A stretch of DNA of 64,000 nt from Cypionkella sp049896245 (GCF_049896245.1 NZ_JAFCTX010000006.1:1-64000); one strand, 5' to 3'. Shown: positions 41,060 through 49,345, counted from the stretch's first letter. The notes: generated by a model from the letters alone, not told the origin. Translations and numbers: made by a program.

Positions 41060-42703
41060 ATGGCAAATGACAAAACCCCGGCCGAAAAAACTCCGGTCGT
41101 GAAAGTGGGGCGTCGCCCGCGCGCGGAAACCCCCAAGGGCTTCCGCGATTACTTTGGTGCGGAAGTCACCGCCCGCAAGGCGATGCTGGACAAGATTGCC
41201 GAGGTTTATCATCGCTATGGCTTTGATCCGCTGGAGACTTCGGCTGTCGAGACGGTCGAGGCTTTGGGCAAGTTCCTGCCCGATGTCGACCGTCCGAATG
41301 AAGGTGTGTTCGGCTGGCAGGATGAAGACGCCGACTGGCTGGCTTTGCGCTATGATCTGACAGCGCCACTGGCGCGGGTGGCGGCGCAGTATCGCAACGA
41401 TCTGCCGTCGCCCTATCGGCGGTATGCGATGGGTCCGGTGTGGCGCAATGAGAAACCGGGACCGGGGCGGTTCCGGCAGTTTTATCAATGCGATGCGGAT
41501 ACGGTGGGGTCGGCGAGTGTCGCCGCTGATGCCGAGATTTGCGCGATGTTGTCGGATGCGTTGGAAGCGGCGGGGATTGAGCGCGGCGATTATGTGATCA
41601 AGGTCAATAATCGCAAGGTTTTGAATGGCGTGATGGAAGTCGCCGGGCTTGCGGGCGACGATAAGGAGACCGAGCGCGGGATTGTCCTGAGGGCGATTGA
41701 TAAGTTTGATCGCTTGGGCGACGAGGGCGTGCGGGCGTTGCTCGGCGCTGGGCGCAAAGATGAGAGCGGCGATTTCACCAAGGGCGCGGGGTTGGACGAT
41801 GCGCAGGCGGATGTGGTGATGGGGTTCGTTCAGGCCGGAGCTGTGGTCAAAGCGGACTTAGAGAAAAATGCTAAGCTATCCGATGGATTGGCCGTCGAAC
41901 TATATTCAGATGCTGCGAAGGTTGGAGGCAGTGGGCGGGTAGAAGTTGCTGGGAATCAACTGGACGCACTTGAGGCCGAGGTTTGGAATACTGCTGTTCT
42001 TGAGCATCTGTCCCGGCTTGTCCAAGGCTCAGAGGTTGGTAAGCAAGGTGTGGCAGAACTCGCAGAGATTTCCGCGCTTTGTGCTCAGCAAGGCTATTAC
42101 GCAGATCGTCTAAGGATTGATCCGGGCATTGTCCGTGGCCTCGGCTACTACACCGGGCCGGTCTATGAGGCGGAACTGACCTTTGAAATCCTCGACGAGA
42201 AGGGCCGCAAGCGGTCTTTTGGCTCGGTGGCGGGTGGTGGGCGGTATGATGATTTGGTCAAGCGCTTTACCGGGCAGGCGGTGCCTGCGACGGGGGTTTC
42301 TATCGGGGTGGATCGGTTGCTCGCGGCATTGGCTGCCAAGGGGCGGGGGGCCTCGGATACGGCGGGGCCGGTGGTTGTGACCGTGATGGATCGCGACCGG
42401 ATGGCGGATTATATGGCGATGGTGGGCGAGTTGCGCTCGGCTGGTATCCGGGCGGAGGTTTATCTGGGTAATCCCAAGCAATTCGGCAACCAGTTGAAAT
42501 ATGCGGATAAACGGCAGTCGCCGATTGCGGTTATTCAGGGCGGGAATGAGGCCGAGAAGGGCGTTGTGATCCTGAAAGACCTGATTTTGGGCGCGAAGAT
42601 TGCTGAAAGCGCGACGCTTGAGGAATGGAAAGATCAGCCTGCGCAGGTTGAAGTGAAGCGCGGTGATCTGGTGGCGGCGGTGCGGAAGATGCTCGGGCAA
42701 TGA
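41060..42703 (+). CDS. hisS: Histidyl-tRNA synthetase with a probable internal insertion
   Basis: A 547-residue class II aminoacyl-tRNA synthetase. Motif 2 (YRRYAMGPVWRNEKPG), the histidine-binding RGLGYYTGPVYEAE, GGGRYDDL and motif 3 (GVSIGVDRLLAAL) are all present, with the anticodon-binding domain from about residue 440. The protein is about 45-50 residues longer than I expect for this family in Rhodobacteraceae (around 500). The extra length lies at residues about 265-325, where base composition and codon choice change to a more AT-rich pattern. It overlaps hisZ by four bases. Confidence 0.94.
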   Translation: MANDKTPAEKTPVVKVGRRPRAETPKGFRDYFGAEVTARKAMLDKIAEVYHRYGFDPLETSAVETVEALGKFLPDVDRPNEGVFGWQDEDADWLALRYDLTAPLARVAAQYRNDLPSPYRRYAMGPVWRNEKPGPGRFRQFYQCDADTVGSASVAADAEICAMLSDALEAAGIERGDYVIKVNNRKVLNGVMEVAGLAGDDKETERGIVLRAIDKFDRLGDEGVRALLGAGRKDESGDFTKGAGLDDAQADVVMGFVQAGAVVKADLEKNAKLSDGLAVELYSDAAKVGGSGRVEVAGNQLDALEAEVWNTAVLEHLSRLVQGSEVGKQGVAELAEISALCAQQGYYADRLRIDPGIVRGLGYYTGPVYEAELTFEILDEKGRKRSFGSVAGGGRYDDLVKRFTGQAVPATGVSIGVDRLLAALAAKGRGASDTAGPVVVTVMDRDRMADYMAMVGELRSAGIRAEVYLGNPKQFGNQLKYADKRQSPIAVIQGGNEAEKGVVILKDLILGAKIAESATLEEWKDQPAQVEVKRGDLVAAVRKMLGQ

Positions 42704-43818
42704 GTCCTTCGGCCAGTAAAGCCGCGATCCGCGCCGAGGCTTCGCTGCTGTTCGCGGCGTTCCAAGCGGCGGGGGCTTTGCCGGTTGAGGCGGATTTGCT
42801 GCTGCCGGCGGAGACTCTGCTGGACCTTTATGGCGAGGATATTCGGGCGCGGGCTTATGTGACGACCGACCCGTTGCGCGGCGAGATGATGCTGCGGCCT
42901 GACTTTACCGTGCCGGTGGTGCAGGCGCATATGGCGGATGGCGCGGACCCGGCGCGGTATTGCTACATGGGCGAGGTGTTTCGCAAGCAGGAGCATCTCG
43001 GCAACCGGGCGTCTGAGTATTTGCAGGTTGGCTTTGAGGTGTTTGACCGCGCCTCGCCAGAGGCGGCGGATGCGGAGGTGTTCGCGTTGTTCGCCGGGCT
43101 GGTCAGCGGACTGGGCTTGCGGGCGGTGACGGGCGACATCGGGATTCTGATGGCGGCGGTGCGGGGCCTTGAGACGACAGAGCGGCGGCGGGCGGCGTTG
43201 TTGCGCCATATCTGGCGGCCCAAGCGGTTTCGGGCTTTGCTCGATCGCTTTGCGGGGCGGGCGGCGGTGCCTGCGGGGCGTGTGGCTTTGCTGGAGCGGT
43301 TGGCGGGCGGCGCGCCGGAGGCATTGATCGCGGCGGCGGGGGCATTTATCGGGCTGCGCGCGCCGGAGGATATTGCGGCGCGCGCGGCAGCTTTGATTGA
43401 GGATGCCGAAGCCGCACCGATCAAGGCACCCGAGGCGGCATTGTTGTATGATTTGCTGGGGTTGCAGGCCCCGGCTGAGGCGGCTTTGGGGCATTTGCGC
43501 GGGATAACCCCGATGCTGCCCGCGATTGCGCCTGCGGTGGATCGGTTTGCAACGCGGCTGGAGGCGTTGCGGGCGCGGGGCGTGGCAGTGGATGCGCTGG
43601 CGTTTGAGGCGAGCCTTGGGCGGACCTCGATGGAGTATTACGACGGCTTTGTGTTCAGTTTCCATGCCGAGGGGATGCCTGCGGTGGCGACGGGCGGGCG
43701 CTATGATGCGCTGACGGCGGTGCTGGGGGCGGGGCGGTCTATTCCTGCGGTGGGGGGGATCATCCGGCCGCATTTGGTCGCGGCGCTACGGGCTAAGGTT
43801 TCGGGGGGGGCAGTCTGA
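42700..43818 (+). CDS. hisZ: ATP phosphoribosyltransferase regulatory subunit
   Basis: A 372-residue HisRS-like protein without a full aminoacylation site. It retains the class II fold motifs (LRPDFTVPVVQAHMADG, YCYMGEVFRKQ, YYDGFVFSFH, ATGGRYDAL). HisZ pairs with short-form HisG to give the active and histidine-regulated ATP phosphoribosyltransferase. The start overlaps hisS by four bases (ATGA) and the stop overlaps hisG by one base (TGATG), so hisS-hisZ-hisG is one operon. Confidence 0.94.
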   Translation: MSPSASKAAIRAEASLLFAAFQAAGALPVEADLLLPAETLLDLYGEDIRARAYVTTDPLRGEMMLRPDFTVPVVQAHMADGADPARYCYMGEVFRKQEHLGNRASEYLQVGFEVFDRASPEAADAEVFALFAGLVSGLGLRAVTGDIGILMAAVRGLETTERRRAALLRHIWRPKRFRALLDRFAGRAAVPAGRVALLERLAGGAPEALIAAAGAFIGLRAPEDIAARAAALIEDAEAAPIKAPEAALLYDLLGLQAPAEAALGHLRGITPMLPAIAPAVDRFATRLEALRARGVAVDALAFEASLGRTSMEYYDGFVFSFHAEGMPAVATGGRYDALTAVLGAGRSIPAVGGIIRPHLVAALRAKVSGGAV

Positions 43819-44519
43819 TGTTGAAGATCGGGGTGCCCTCGAAGGGCCGGTTGATGGAAAAGACCTTCGAGTGGTTCGGAAGCCGTGGCGTGGTGATGCG
43901 GCAGACCGGGGCCGAGCGGGAATATTCCGGCGCGGTCGAGGGCATTGAGGGCGTGGAGTTGATGATGCTGTCGGCGGGGGAAATCCCGCGCGAATTGGCG
44001 GCGGGGCGGATTCATTTGGGCGTGACGGGCAGTGACCTCGTGCGCGACAAGCTGGCGGATTGGGATGTGCAGGTGGCGGAACTGGCACCTTTGGGCTTTG
44101 GTCATGCCGATCTGATCATCGCGGTGCCAAGCTGCTGGATTGATGTCGATACGGTGGATGATCTTGACGCGGCGGCGGCGGCGTTTCGGGCGGCGCATGG
44201 CTTTCGGTTGCGGATTGCCACCAAATATCACCGTCTGGTGCGGGAGTTTCTGACAGCACAAGGCGTGGCGGATTATCAGCTGGTGGACAGTCAGGGGGCG
44301 ACTGAGGGGACGGTGAAGAACCTGACCGCCGAGGCGATTGCGGATATTACATCCTCGGGTGAGACGCTGCGGGCCAACCATTTGAAAATCCTGTCGGATT
44401 CGGTGATTCTGCAAAGTCAGGCGGTGTTGTTTGCCAGCCGATCCGCCGATTGGGCGCAGGCGCGGGCGGTGTTGCAGCGGTTGGCGGCGAAGCTGGGGCT
44501 GACGCTGCCCGTGATCTGA
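43818..44519 (+). CDS. hisG: ATP phosphoribosyltransferase, short form
   Basis: A 233-residue HisG(S): it lacks the C-terminal regulatory ACT-like domain of long forms, consistent with the upstream hisZ. The phosphoribosyl-binding region is near the C-terminal domain around DSQGATEGTVKNLTAEAI. It catalyses ATP plus PRPP to phosphoribosyl-ATP, the committed step of histidine synthesis. No other pathway genes follow; the locus ends here. Confidence 0.94.
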   Translation: MLKIGVPSKGRLMEKTFEWFGSRGVVMRQTGAEREYSGAVEGIEGVELMMLSAGEIPRELAAGRIHLGVTGSDLVRDKLADWDVQVAELAPLGFGHADLIIAVPSCWIDVDTVDDLDAAAAAFRAAHGFRLRIATKYHRLVREFLTAQGVADYQLVDSQGATEGTVKNLTAEAIADITSSGETLRANHLKILSDSVILQSQAVLFASRSADWAQARAVLQRLAAKLGLTLPVI

Positions 44520-44587
44520 CGGTGCTTGAAGCGGCTTGACCTTGCGGGGCGAAGGGTTAATTCTGGAACCAACCGAGGAGGCCCGCC

Positions 44588-44929
44588 GTGCGCTATATTC
44601 TGCCGCTGATGTTGCTTGCCACGCCCGCCCTGGCGGCTGATCTGGCAACGGGCGATGCGATTCGCGCGGCGCTGGTCGGCAATACCGTGACTGGCAGCAT
44701 GGCGGCCTCGGGGGGGTATGCCGAGTTTTATGCCCCCGATGGCAGTTTGCACGCAGCGGATTACACCGGGGCCTGGGCGGTGAAGGGCAACAAAATGTGC
44801 TTCACTTATGGCCAAGACCCGGAAGTATGCTGGTCGGTTGCGATTTCCGGCGCGCAGGTGGTCTGGATGAGCGAAGCAGGCGAAGAAGGCCACGGCAAAA
44901 TCAAGCCGGGCAATCCGGGCGGCTGGTGA
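44588..44929 (+). CDS. Secreted conserved hypothetical protein
   Basis: A 113-residue protein with a Sec signal peptide (MRYILPLMLLATPALAA). The start is GTG with GAGGAGG at good spacing. The mature part is beta-rich with two cysteines in KMCFTYGQDPEVCWSV, probably a disulfide, and a GAWAVKGNK motif. The pattern (G-x-W-x-V, then C and C-W) resembles small periplasmic proteins of the DUF995 kind, but I am not certain. The function is unknown. It is convergent with the DMT transporter, with no bases between the stops. Confidence 0.75.
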   Translation: MRYILPLMLLATPALAADLATGDAIRAALVGNTVTGSMAASGGYAEFYAPDGSLHAADYTGAWAVKGNKMCFTYGQDPEVCWSVAISGAQVVWMSEAGEEGHGKIKPGNPGGW

Positions 44930-45841
44930 TCAGACCTCTGGCATGGGAACGTTCGGCTTTTTGCTGATCCCGGATTTCTTGCTGACAAGCGCCACCCCAA
45001 GACCCGCAAGCGCCATGCCTGCCCATGCCAAGGGCGGCATCGCCTCGCCCAGCAGCGGCCAAGCGAACAGGGCGGATAGCGCGGGCACAAGGTAGAACAG
45101 CGCCGAGACTCGGGCGACTTCTTTCGCGCGGATCATCGCCAGCAAGAGGCTGATCGCAAGGATGGAATTGCCGATCACCAGATAGCCGAGGATAGCCACG
45201 AATTCGGGCGACCAGTGCACCGCCATGCCTTCGGTCAAATAGGCGGCGGGCAGGGTGAAGGCAGCGCCAGTGGCGTATTGGATCAGGTTGGCGGTGATCG
45301 GGTGCTGATTGGTGCCGAAGCGTTTCTCATAAAGCGTGCCGCCGGTGATGCCGAGCAGTGCACCGAAGGCAAGCAGGATGCCCCAGGGGTTTTCGGCCTG
45401 TAGGCTGGAGCGCGACAGGATCACGATGGCGGCCCCTGCAAGGCCCAGGGTAAGGCCGATCCAGCCTTTTGTGGAGGTCTTTTCGCCGACGGTGTAAGGG
45501 GCTGCAAGGGCGACCAGAATCGGTTGCAGGCAGACGATTATGGCGACGCCGCCCGCCGAAACTCCGGCTTTGAAGGCGATGTAGCAGAGGCCGAAGTAGA
45601 CCACTTGGATCAGAAAGCCGGTGATGGCGATGTCGGCCCAGGCGCGTTTGGTTTTCGGCAAGGGCGGCCGGATGATCAGCGCAAGCGGCAGCAGCAGGGC
45701 TAGCACGCAGGTGTAGCGTAAGGCCAGCAGGGTGAGGGGCTCGGCATGTTGCAGGCCAAGTTTGGCGATGCCGAAGCCTGCCGACCACAGCAGCAGGAAA
45801 ATCACCGGGGCTGCGGCGAGCCAGAGCGGACGTTTGATCAT
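44930..45841 (-). CDS. DMT family transporter (EamA)
   Basis: A 303-residue membrane protein with ten hydrophobic segments in two EamA repeats (first repeat to about residue 145, second from about 155). The SAGFGIAKLGLQHAEPLTLLALRY motif and the closing basic stretch SKKSGISKK are typical of the RhaT/PecM-like drug/metabolite exporters. The substrate is unknown. It is transcribed leftwards from a region containing a dispersed repeat. Confidence 0.9.
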   Translation of the reverse strand: MIKRPLWLAAAPVIFLLLWSAGFGIAKLGLQHAEPLTLLALRYTCVLALLLPLALIIRPPLPKTKRAWADIAITGFLIQVVYFGLCYIAFKAGVSAGGVAIIVCLQPILVALAAPYTVGEKTSTKGWIGLTLGLAGAAIVILSRSSLQAENPWGILLAFGALLGITGGTLYEKRFGTNQHPITANLIQYATGAAFTLPAAYLTEGMAVHWSPEFVAILGYLVIGNSILAISLLLAMIRAKEVARVSALFYLVPALSALFAWPLLGEAMPPLAWAGMALAGLGVALVSKKSGISKKPNVPMPEV

Positions 45842-45893
45842 ATCTGGGTTGTGGCGCGGATTTCGGGGGAAGGGAAGGGTGGATATGGCGGGA

Positions 45894-45968
45894 TTGGGGG
45901 TTTCACACCCCCAAACCCCCGTGGGGTATTTATGAACAGATGAAACAATTTTAGGTAAGTTTTAGGGA
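45894..45968 (+). repeat. Dispersed hairpin-headed intergenic repeat, copy 5
   Basis: TTGGGGGT / ACCCCCAA hairpin, ACCCCCGTGGGGTATTTATG, AACAGATGAAAC and the tail AATTTTAGGTAAGTTTTAGGG, which is the clearest full-length copy. It lies between the DMT transporter and DUF1489 genes. Confidence 0.85.
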
Positions 45969-46391
45969 TTAGCGCAGGCCGATTTCTGCCAGTGCTGCGG
46001 CGAGGGCGGGGGGCAGGGTGTCGTCCTGCGCGCGGGTTTTTGGCAGGTCGCGTGGCGATTCGGCGGGATCGAGGTAGCGCCAGCCTTGGAACGGGCGGCG
46101 TAGAGCGTTTTCGGTGCGGATCACTTCCGCGTCAAGCACAAGGGCGCAGCGCAGTATGCCATCTTGGCCACGGCGTTCGGCGAGGCCGACAAGGCGCTGG
46201 CGGGCTTGGATCACGCCCTTGATCACCCAGTAAAGTGAGCCGCCGCCGAGGATTTCATCCTCGCGCTTTGGCCACATGCGGGTGACGTGTTCGGTGGTGC
46301 CGGGGGCCCAGACATGGGCGTGGGCGCGGTGCCATTGGGTGAGGTCATCGACTGATTCCGTCCCGACGCTGAGTTTTAGGATATTGAGCAT
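45969..46391 (-). CDS. DUF1489 family protein
   Basis: A 140-residue protein from the ATG at 46391, matching the alphaproteobacterial DUF1489 family over its length (MLNILKLSVGTESVDDLTQW, HVTRMWPKREDEILGGGSLYWVIKGVI, GWRYL). The function is unknown; the family is nearly universal in Rhodobacterales, and proteins of this kind are sometimes placed near RNA-processing or stress genes. It is divergent from nrdJ. Confidence 0.85.
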   Translation of the reverse strand: MLNILKLSVGTESVDDLTQWHRAHAHVWAPGTTEHVTRMWPKREDEILGGGSLYWVIKGVIQARQRLVGLAERRGQDGILRCALVLDAEVIRTENALRRPFQGWRYLDPAESPRDLPKTRAQDDTLPPALAAALAEIGLR

Positions 46392-46550
46392 GCGTCCCGT
46401 TCCCTGACCTTGCACCGTGCGGCAAATAGTGTGGCTGACTGCGCGACTCGGCGCTGGGCTTTCTATTTAGCACTGTGATTGGTGATGCATGGTATCCCGA
46501 AATCTGGTAGGTTCAAGGCTTGCCCGCACAGCAGGTTGAAGCTATCTTGG

Positions 46551-46697
46551 CCTCTCCCTTGGATGTTAGAGCATAAAAGGGAGAGGCGTGGAGCAGCTCG
46601 ATGGACGAGCACTCACTTTCTAGTGGCTTATCGGTGCGACCAGCATCGACATTCTACGGTGAGAAGGTTGTGGGTTTCAAGCCCCACCTCTACGCCT
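46551..46697 (+). ncRNA. Structured leader RNA of nrdJ
   Basis: A 10-bp stem AGGCGTGGAG (46584-46593) with CTCTACGCCT (46688-46697) closes a multi-branched RNA. Inside are hairpins GCTCG/CGAGC (46596-46610), CACT/AGTG (46614-46625), TCGGTGC/GCATCGA (46631-46649) and GTGGG/CCCAC (46670-46687). In front, CCTCTCCCTT (46551-46560) pairs with AAGGGAGAGG (46577-46586), which overlaps the closing stem by three bases, so the two stems compete. This is a plausible switch 36 nt before nrdJ. No cobalamin-riboswitch consensus is present. I recall a computationally proposed 'nrdJ' RNA motif in alphaproteobacteria; identity is not checked. Confidence 0.7.
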
Positions 46698-46732
46698 GTT
46701 TTCATTTTCAAAACTTGAAGGAAGTCCACTGA

Positions 46733-49009
46733 ATGTCCCGCTTCTCCGCCCCTATTGCCGAACAAATCTGGGACATGAAATACCGCCTGAAGGCGCAGGA
46801 TGGCACGCCGATTGACGCTTCGGTCGAGGACAGCTGGCGGCGAATCGCGCGGGCTTTGGCAGAGGTTGAGGCGGAGCCAGCGGTGTGGGAGGAGCGATTC
46901 TATGCCGCTTTGGAAGGTTTCAAGTATTTGCCCGCAGGTCGGATCACCGCTGGGGCAGGCACTGGGCGCAATGTCACCATGTTCAACTGTTTCGTCATGG
47001 GGACCGTGCCGGACTCTATGGGCGGGATTTTTGATGCGCTGAAAGAGGCTGCGCTGACCATGCAGCAGGGCGGCGGCATTGGCTATGATTTCTCGACGAT
47101 CCGCCCGCGCGGGGCAGAGGTAAAGGGGGTGGCGGCGGATGCCTCGGGGCCTTTAAGCTTTATGGATGTGTGGGATGCGATGTGCCGCACCATCATGTCG
47201 GCGGGCTCACGTCGCGGTGCGATGATGGCGACGATGCGCTGCGATCACCCGGATGTGGAAGCGTTCATTGAGGCCAAGAAGGATGCCGCGCGGTTGCGGA
47301 TGTTCAACCTTTCGGTGCTGATTACCGATCCGTTCATGGATGCGGTGAAGGCCGATGGGTCGTGGGATCTGGTGTTTCAGGGCAAGGTGTTCCGCACCTT
47401 GCAAGCACGCGATCTGTGGAACAAGATCATGCGCAACACTTATGATTTTGCCGAGCCGGGGGTGATTTTCATCGACCGGATCAACAAGGCCAACAACCTT
47501 GGCTATTGCGAGACGATTGCCGCGACCAACCCTTGTGGCGAGCAACCTTTGCCACCTTATGGCGCGTGTCTGCTGGGGTCGATCAACATGCCGACGCTGG
47601 TGGCGGGGGCGTTTGGCAAGGGTGCCAAGCTCGATCTGGTGGCGCTGGATGATCTGGTGCGGCTGGCGGTGCGGATGATGGATAACGTGGTCGATGCCTC
47701 GCGGTTTCCTTTGCCAGAGCAGCAGGCTGAGGCGAAGGCGAAGCGGCGGATTGGGTTGGGTGTCACCGGGTTGGCCGATGCGTTGCTGATGGTTGGCTTG
47801 CGTTATGGCTCGGTTGAGGCGGCCAAGCAGACCGAGGATTGGATGCATGCGATTGCGCGGGCGTCTTATCTGGCGTCGGTCGATCTGGCGAAGGAAAAGG
47901 GTGCGTTTCCGTTGTTTGAGGCGGAAGGGTATTTGGCCAGCGGCAATATGATGCAGATGGATGATGACGTGCGGGACGCGATCCGCACGCATGGGATTCG
48001 CAATGCTTTGTTGACCTCGATTGCGCCGACTGGGACGATTTCCTTGTATGCTGGGAATGTGTCGAGTGGGATCGAGCCAGTGTTTGCTTATGCCTACACC
48101 CGCAAGGTTTTGCAAAAGGATGGCTCGCGGACCGAGGAAGAAGTCGTCGATTACGCGGTGCGGTTGTGGCGCGAGTTGAAGGGTGATGCGGCGCTGCCGG
48201 ATTATTTTGTCAATGCGCAGACCCTACCGCCGCTGGACCATGTGCGGATGCAGGCTGCGGCGCAGAAGTGGATCGACAGCAGCATCTCAAAGACCATCAA
48301 CTGCCCCGAGGATATTTCCTTTGAGGCGTTCAAAGAGGTCTATATGGCCGCTTGGGATCAGGGCTGTAAGGGCTGCACAACCTATCGGCCCAATGCGGTG
48401 ACGGGGTCGGTGCTGACGGTTTCGGAAAGCAGTGACAAGGTGCCCGCGGAAGCACCTGCGATGGTGGCGGGCGGTGAGGTGGTTTACCTGACCGACCCGT
48501 TGGACCGTCCTGCCGCGTTGGAGGGGCAGACCTATAAGGTGAAATGGCCGGGCAGCGAACACGCGCTCTATATCACCATCAATGACATCATCATTGCAGG
48601 CCACCGTCGCCCGTTTGAGGTGTTTATCAACTCGAAAAACATGGAGCATTTCGCCTGGACCGTGGCTTTGACGCGGATGATCTCGGCGGTGTTCCGGCGT
48701 GGCGGCGATATTTCCTTCGTCGTTGAGGAGTTGAAAGCAGTGTTCGATCCGCGCGGTGGGGCTTGGATGGAGGGGCGCTATATTCCCTCGATCCTTGCCG
48801 CGATCGGCGGGGTGATTGAGCGGCATCTGGTGTCGATCGGCTTCATTGAGGGCGAGGGGATGGGGCTTAAAACCGACCCGCAGATGCAGGTGATGGCGGT
48901 GGGCGAGGCGCCGCGTGGCAAGGCTTGCCCTAGCTGCGGATCTTTTGCCTTGCAGATGAAAGAGGGCTGCATGACCTGTTCGGATTGCGGCCATTCTAAG
49001 TGTGGGTGA
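46733..49009 (+). CDS. nrdJ: Adenosylcobalamin-dependent (class II) ribonucleoside-diphosphate reductase
   Basis: A 758-residue class II RNR. It has NCFVMGTVPDSMGGIFD with the N-terminal redox cysteine, the active-site region NPCGEQPLPPYGACLLGSIN, a finger loop around ATNPCGE, and the family's C-terminal cysteine-rich domain (CPSCGSFALQMKEGCMTCSD, ending in CG). It makes deoxynucleotides with vitamin B12 as radical source and works with or without oxygen. The RBS AAGGAAG lies about 10 nt upstream. The structured leader before it implies control by RNA. Its 3' end, including the stop codon, is partly duplicated. Confidence 0.95.
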   Translation: MSRFSAPIAEQIWDMKYRLKAQDGTPIDASVEDSWRRIARALAEVEAEPAVWEERFYAALEGFKYLPAGRITAGAGTGRNVTMFNCFVMGTVPDSMGGIFDALKEAALTMQQGGGIGYDFSTIRPRGAEVKGVAADASGPLSFMDVWDAMCRTIMSAGSRRGAMMATMRCDHPDVEAFIEAKKDAARLRMFNLSVLITDPFMDAVKADGSWDLVFQGKVFRTLQARDLWNKIMRNTYDFAEPGVIFIDRINKANNLGYCETIAATNPCGEQPLPPYGACLLGSINMPTLVAGAFGKGAKLDLVALDDLVRLAVRMMDNVVDASRFPLPEQQAEAKAKRRIGLGVTGLADALLMVGLRYGSVEAAKQTEDWMHAIARASYLASVDLAKEKGAFPLFEAEGYLASGNMMQMDDDVRDAIRTHGIRNALLTSIAPTGTISLYAGNVSSGIEPVFAYAYTRKVLQKDGSRTEEEVVDYAVRLWRELKGDAALPDYFVNAQTLPPLDHVRMQAAAQKWIDSSISKTINCPEDISFEAFKEVYMAAWDQGCKGCTTYRPNAVTGSVLTVSESSDKVPAEAPAMVAGGEVVYLTDPLDRPAALEGQTYKVKWPGSEHALYITINDIIIAGHRRPFEVFINSKNMEHFAWTVALTRMISAVFRRGGDISFVVEELKAVFDPRGGAWMEGRYIPSILAAIGGVIERHLVSIGFIEGEGMGLKTDPQMQVMAVGEAPRGKACPSCGSFALQMKEGCMTCSDCGHSKCG

Positions 49010-49029
49010 GGGCCAAATGTGGGTGAGGG
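49001..49029 (+). repeat. 17-bp period duplication over the nrdJ stop codon
   Basis: TGTGGGTGAGGG occurs at 49001-49012 and 49018-49029; the first copy contains the nrdJ TGA stop. Confidence 0.8.
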
Positions 49030-49032
49030 GTG

Positions 49033-49061
49033 TTGAGCCTTCTGGCCGGGGATGCTAGAAG
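49033..49061 (+). promoter_or_regulatory. Candidate promoter of tRNA-Gly
   Basis: TTGAGC (49033-49038) and TAGAAG (49056-49061) with a 17-bp spacer place transcription start a few bases before the tRNA. Confidence 0.5.
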
Positions 49062-49069
49062 ACAGCAGC

Positions 49070-49143
49070 GCGGGCGTTGTGTAATGGTAAGACCTTAGCC
49101 TTCCAAGCTAAAGACGCGGGTTCGATTCCCGCCGCCCGCTCCA
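49070..49143 (+). tRNA. tRNA-Gly, anticodon TCC
   Basis: The acceptor stem GCGGGCG pairs with CGCCCGC, followed by discriminator T and an encoded CCA (49141-49143). The anticodon stem TTAGC/GCTAA encloses the loop CTTCCAA, giving anticodon TCC. The T arm GCGGG-TTCGATT-CCCGC is standard. A promoter precedes it and a terminator follows. Confidence 0.97.
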
Positions 49144-49161
49144 AGATTTCAAGGTGATGTA

Positions 49162-49186
49162 AAGGCTCCCAGTTGGGAGCCTTTTT
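49162..49186 (+). terminator. Terminator of tRNA-Gly
   Basis: AAGGCTCCC-AGTT-GGGAGCCTT stem followed by TTT, directly after the tRNA. Confidence 0.9.
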
Positions 49187-49277
49187 GCTTCAGGCGTATC
49201 AGGCAAAGATTTCGTTGCGGTATGGCCCTGAGTCCGTGCCAGCATATCTGCCACTTCACTTTGTAGGTTCACATTCT

Positions 49278-49331
49278 TTCCCAGCGGGGAGAGACTTGTG
49301 TTTTTATAGCGACCACACACAATATGTTGTG
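49278..49331 (-). repeat. Dual-palindrome intergenic element, copy 3
   Basis: In minus-strand order: palindrome B CACAACATATTGTG (49318-49331), about 17 bp, ACACAAGTC, and palindrome A TCCC-CGCT-GGGA (49279-49290). Compared with copies 1 and 2 the core of A is inverted relative to ACAAGTC. It lies between the tRNA-Gly terminator and the M50 protease end. Confidence 0.75.
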
Positions 49332-49345
49332 GTTTCTCTATATTT

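Noticed and set aside
40793..41488. 231-residue protein containing SlyX
   Set aside because: Residues before the ATG at 40987 are antisense to hisS and the SlyX family begins at that ATG.
46585..46696. tRNA or selenocysteine tRNA
   Set aside because: The acceptor-like closing stem and a T-arm-like hairpin give a superficial resemblance, but the hairpin loop has eight bases, the length is 112 nt, and no credible anticodon arm exists.
46437..46732. Cobalamin riboswitch upstream of nrdJ
   Set aside because: None of the conserved B12-riboswitch blocks is recognisable, although the RNA is clearly structured.
49108..49320. Minus-strand ORF ending in SGRRESNPRL
   Set aside because: The peptide is the reverse complement of the tRNA-Gly; this is a well-known false ORF arising from tRNA genes.
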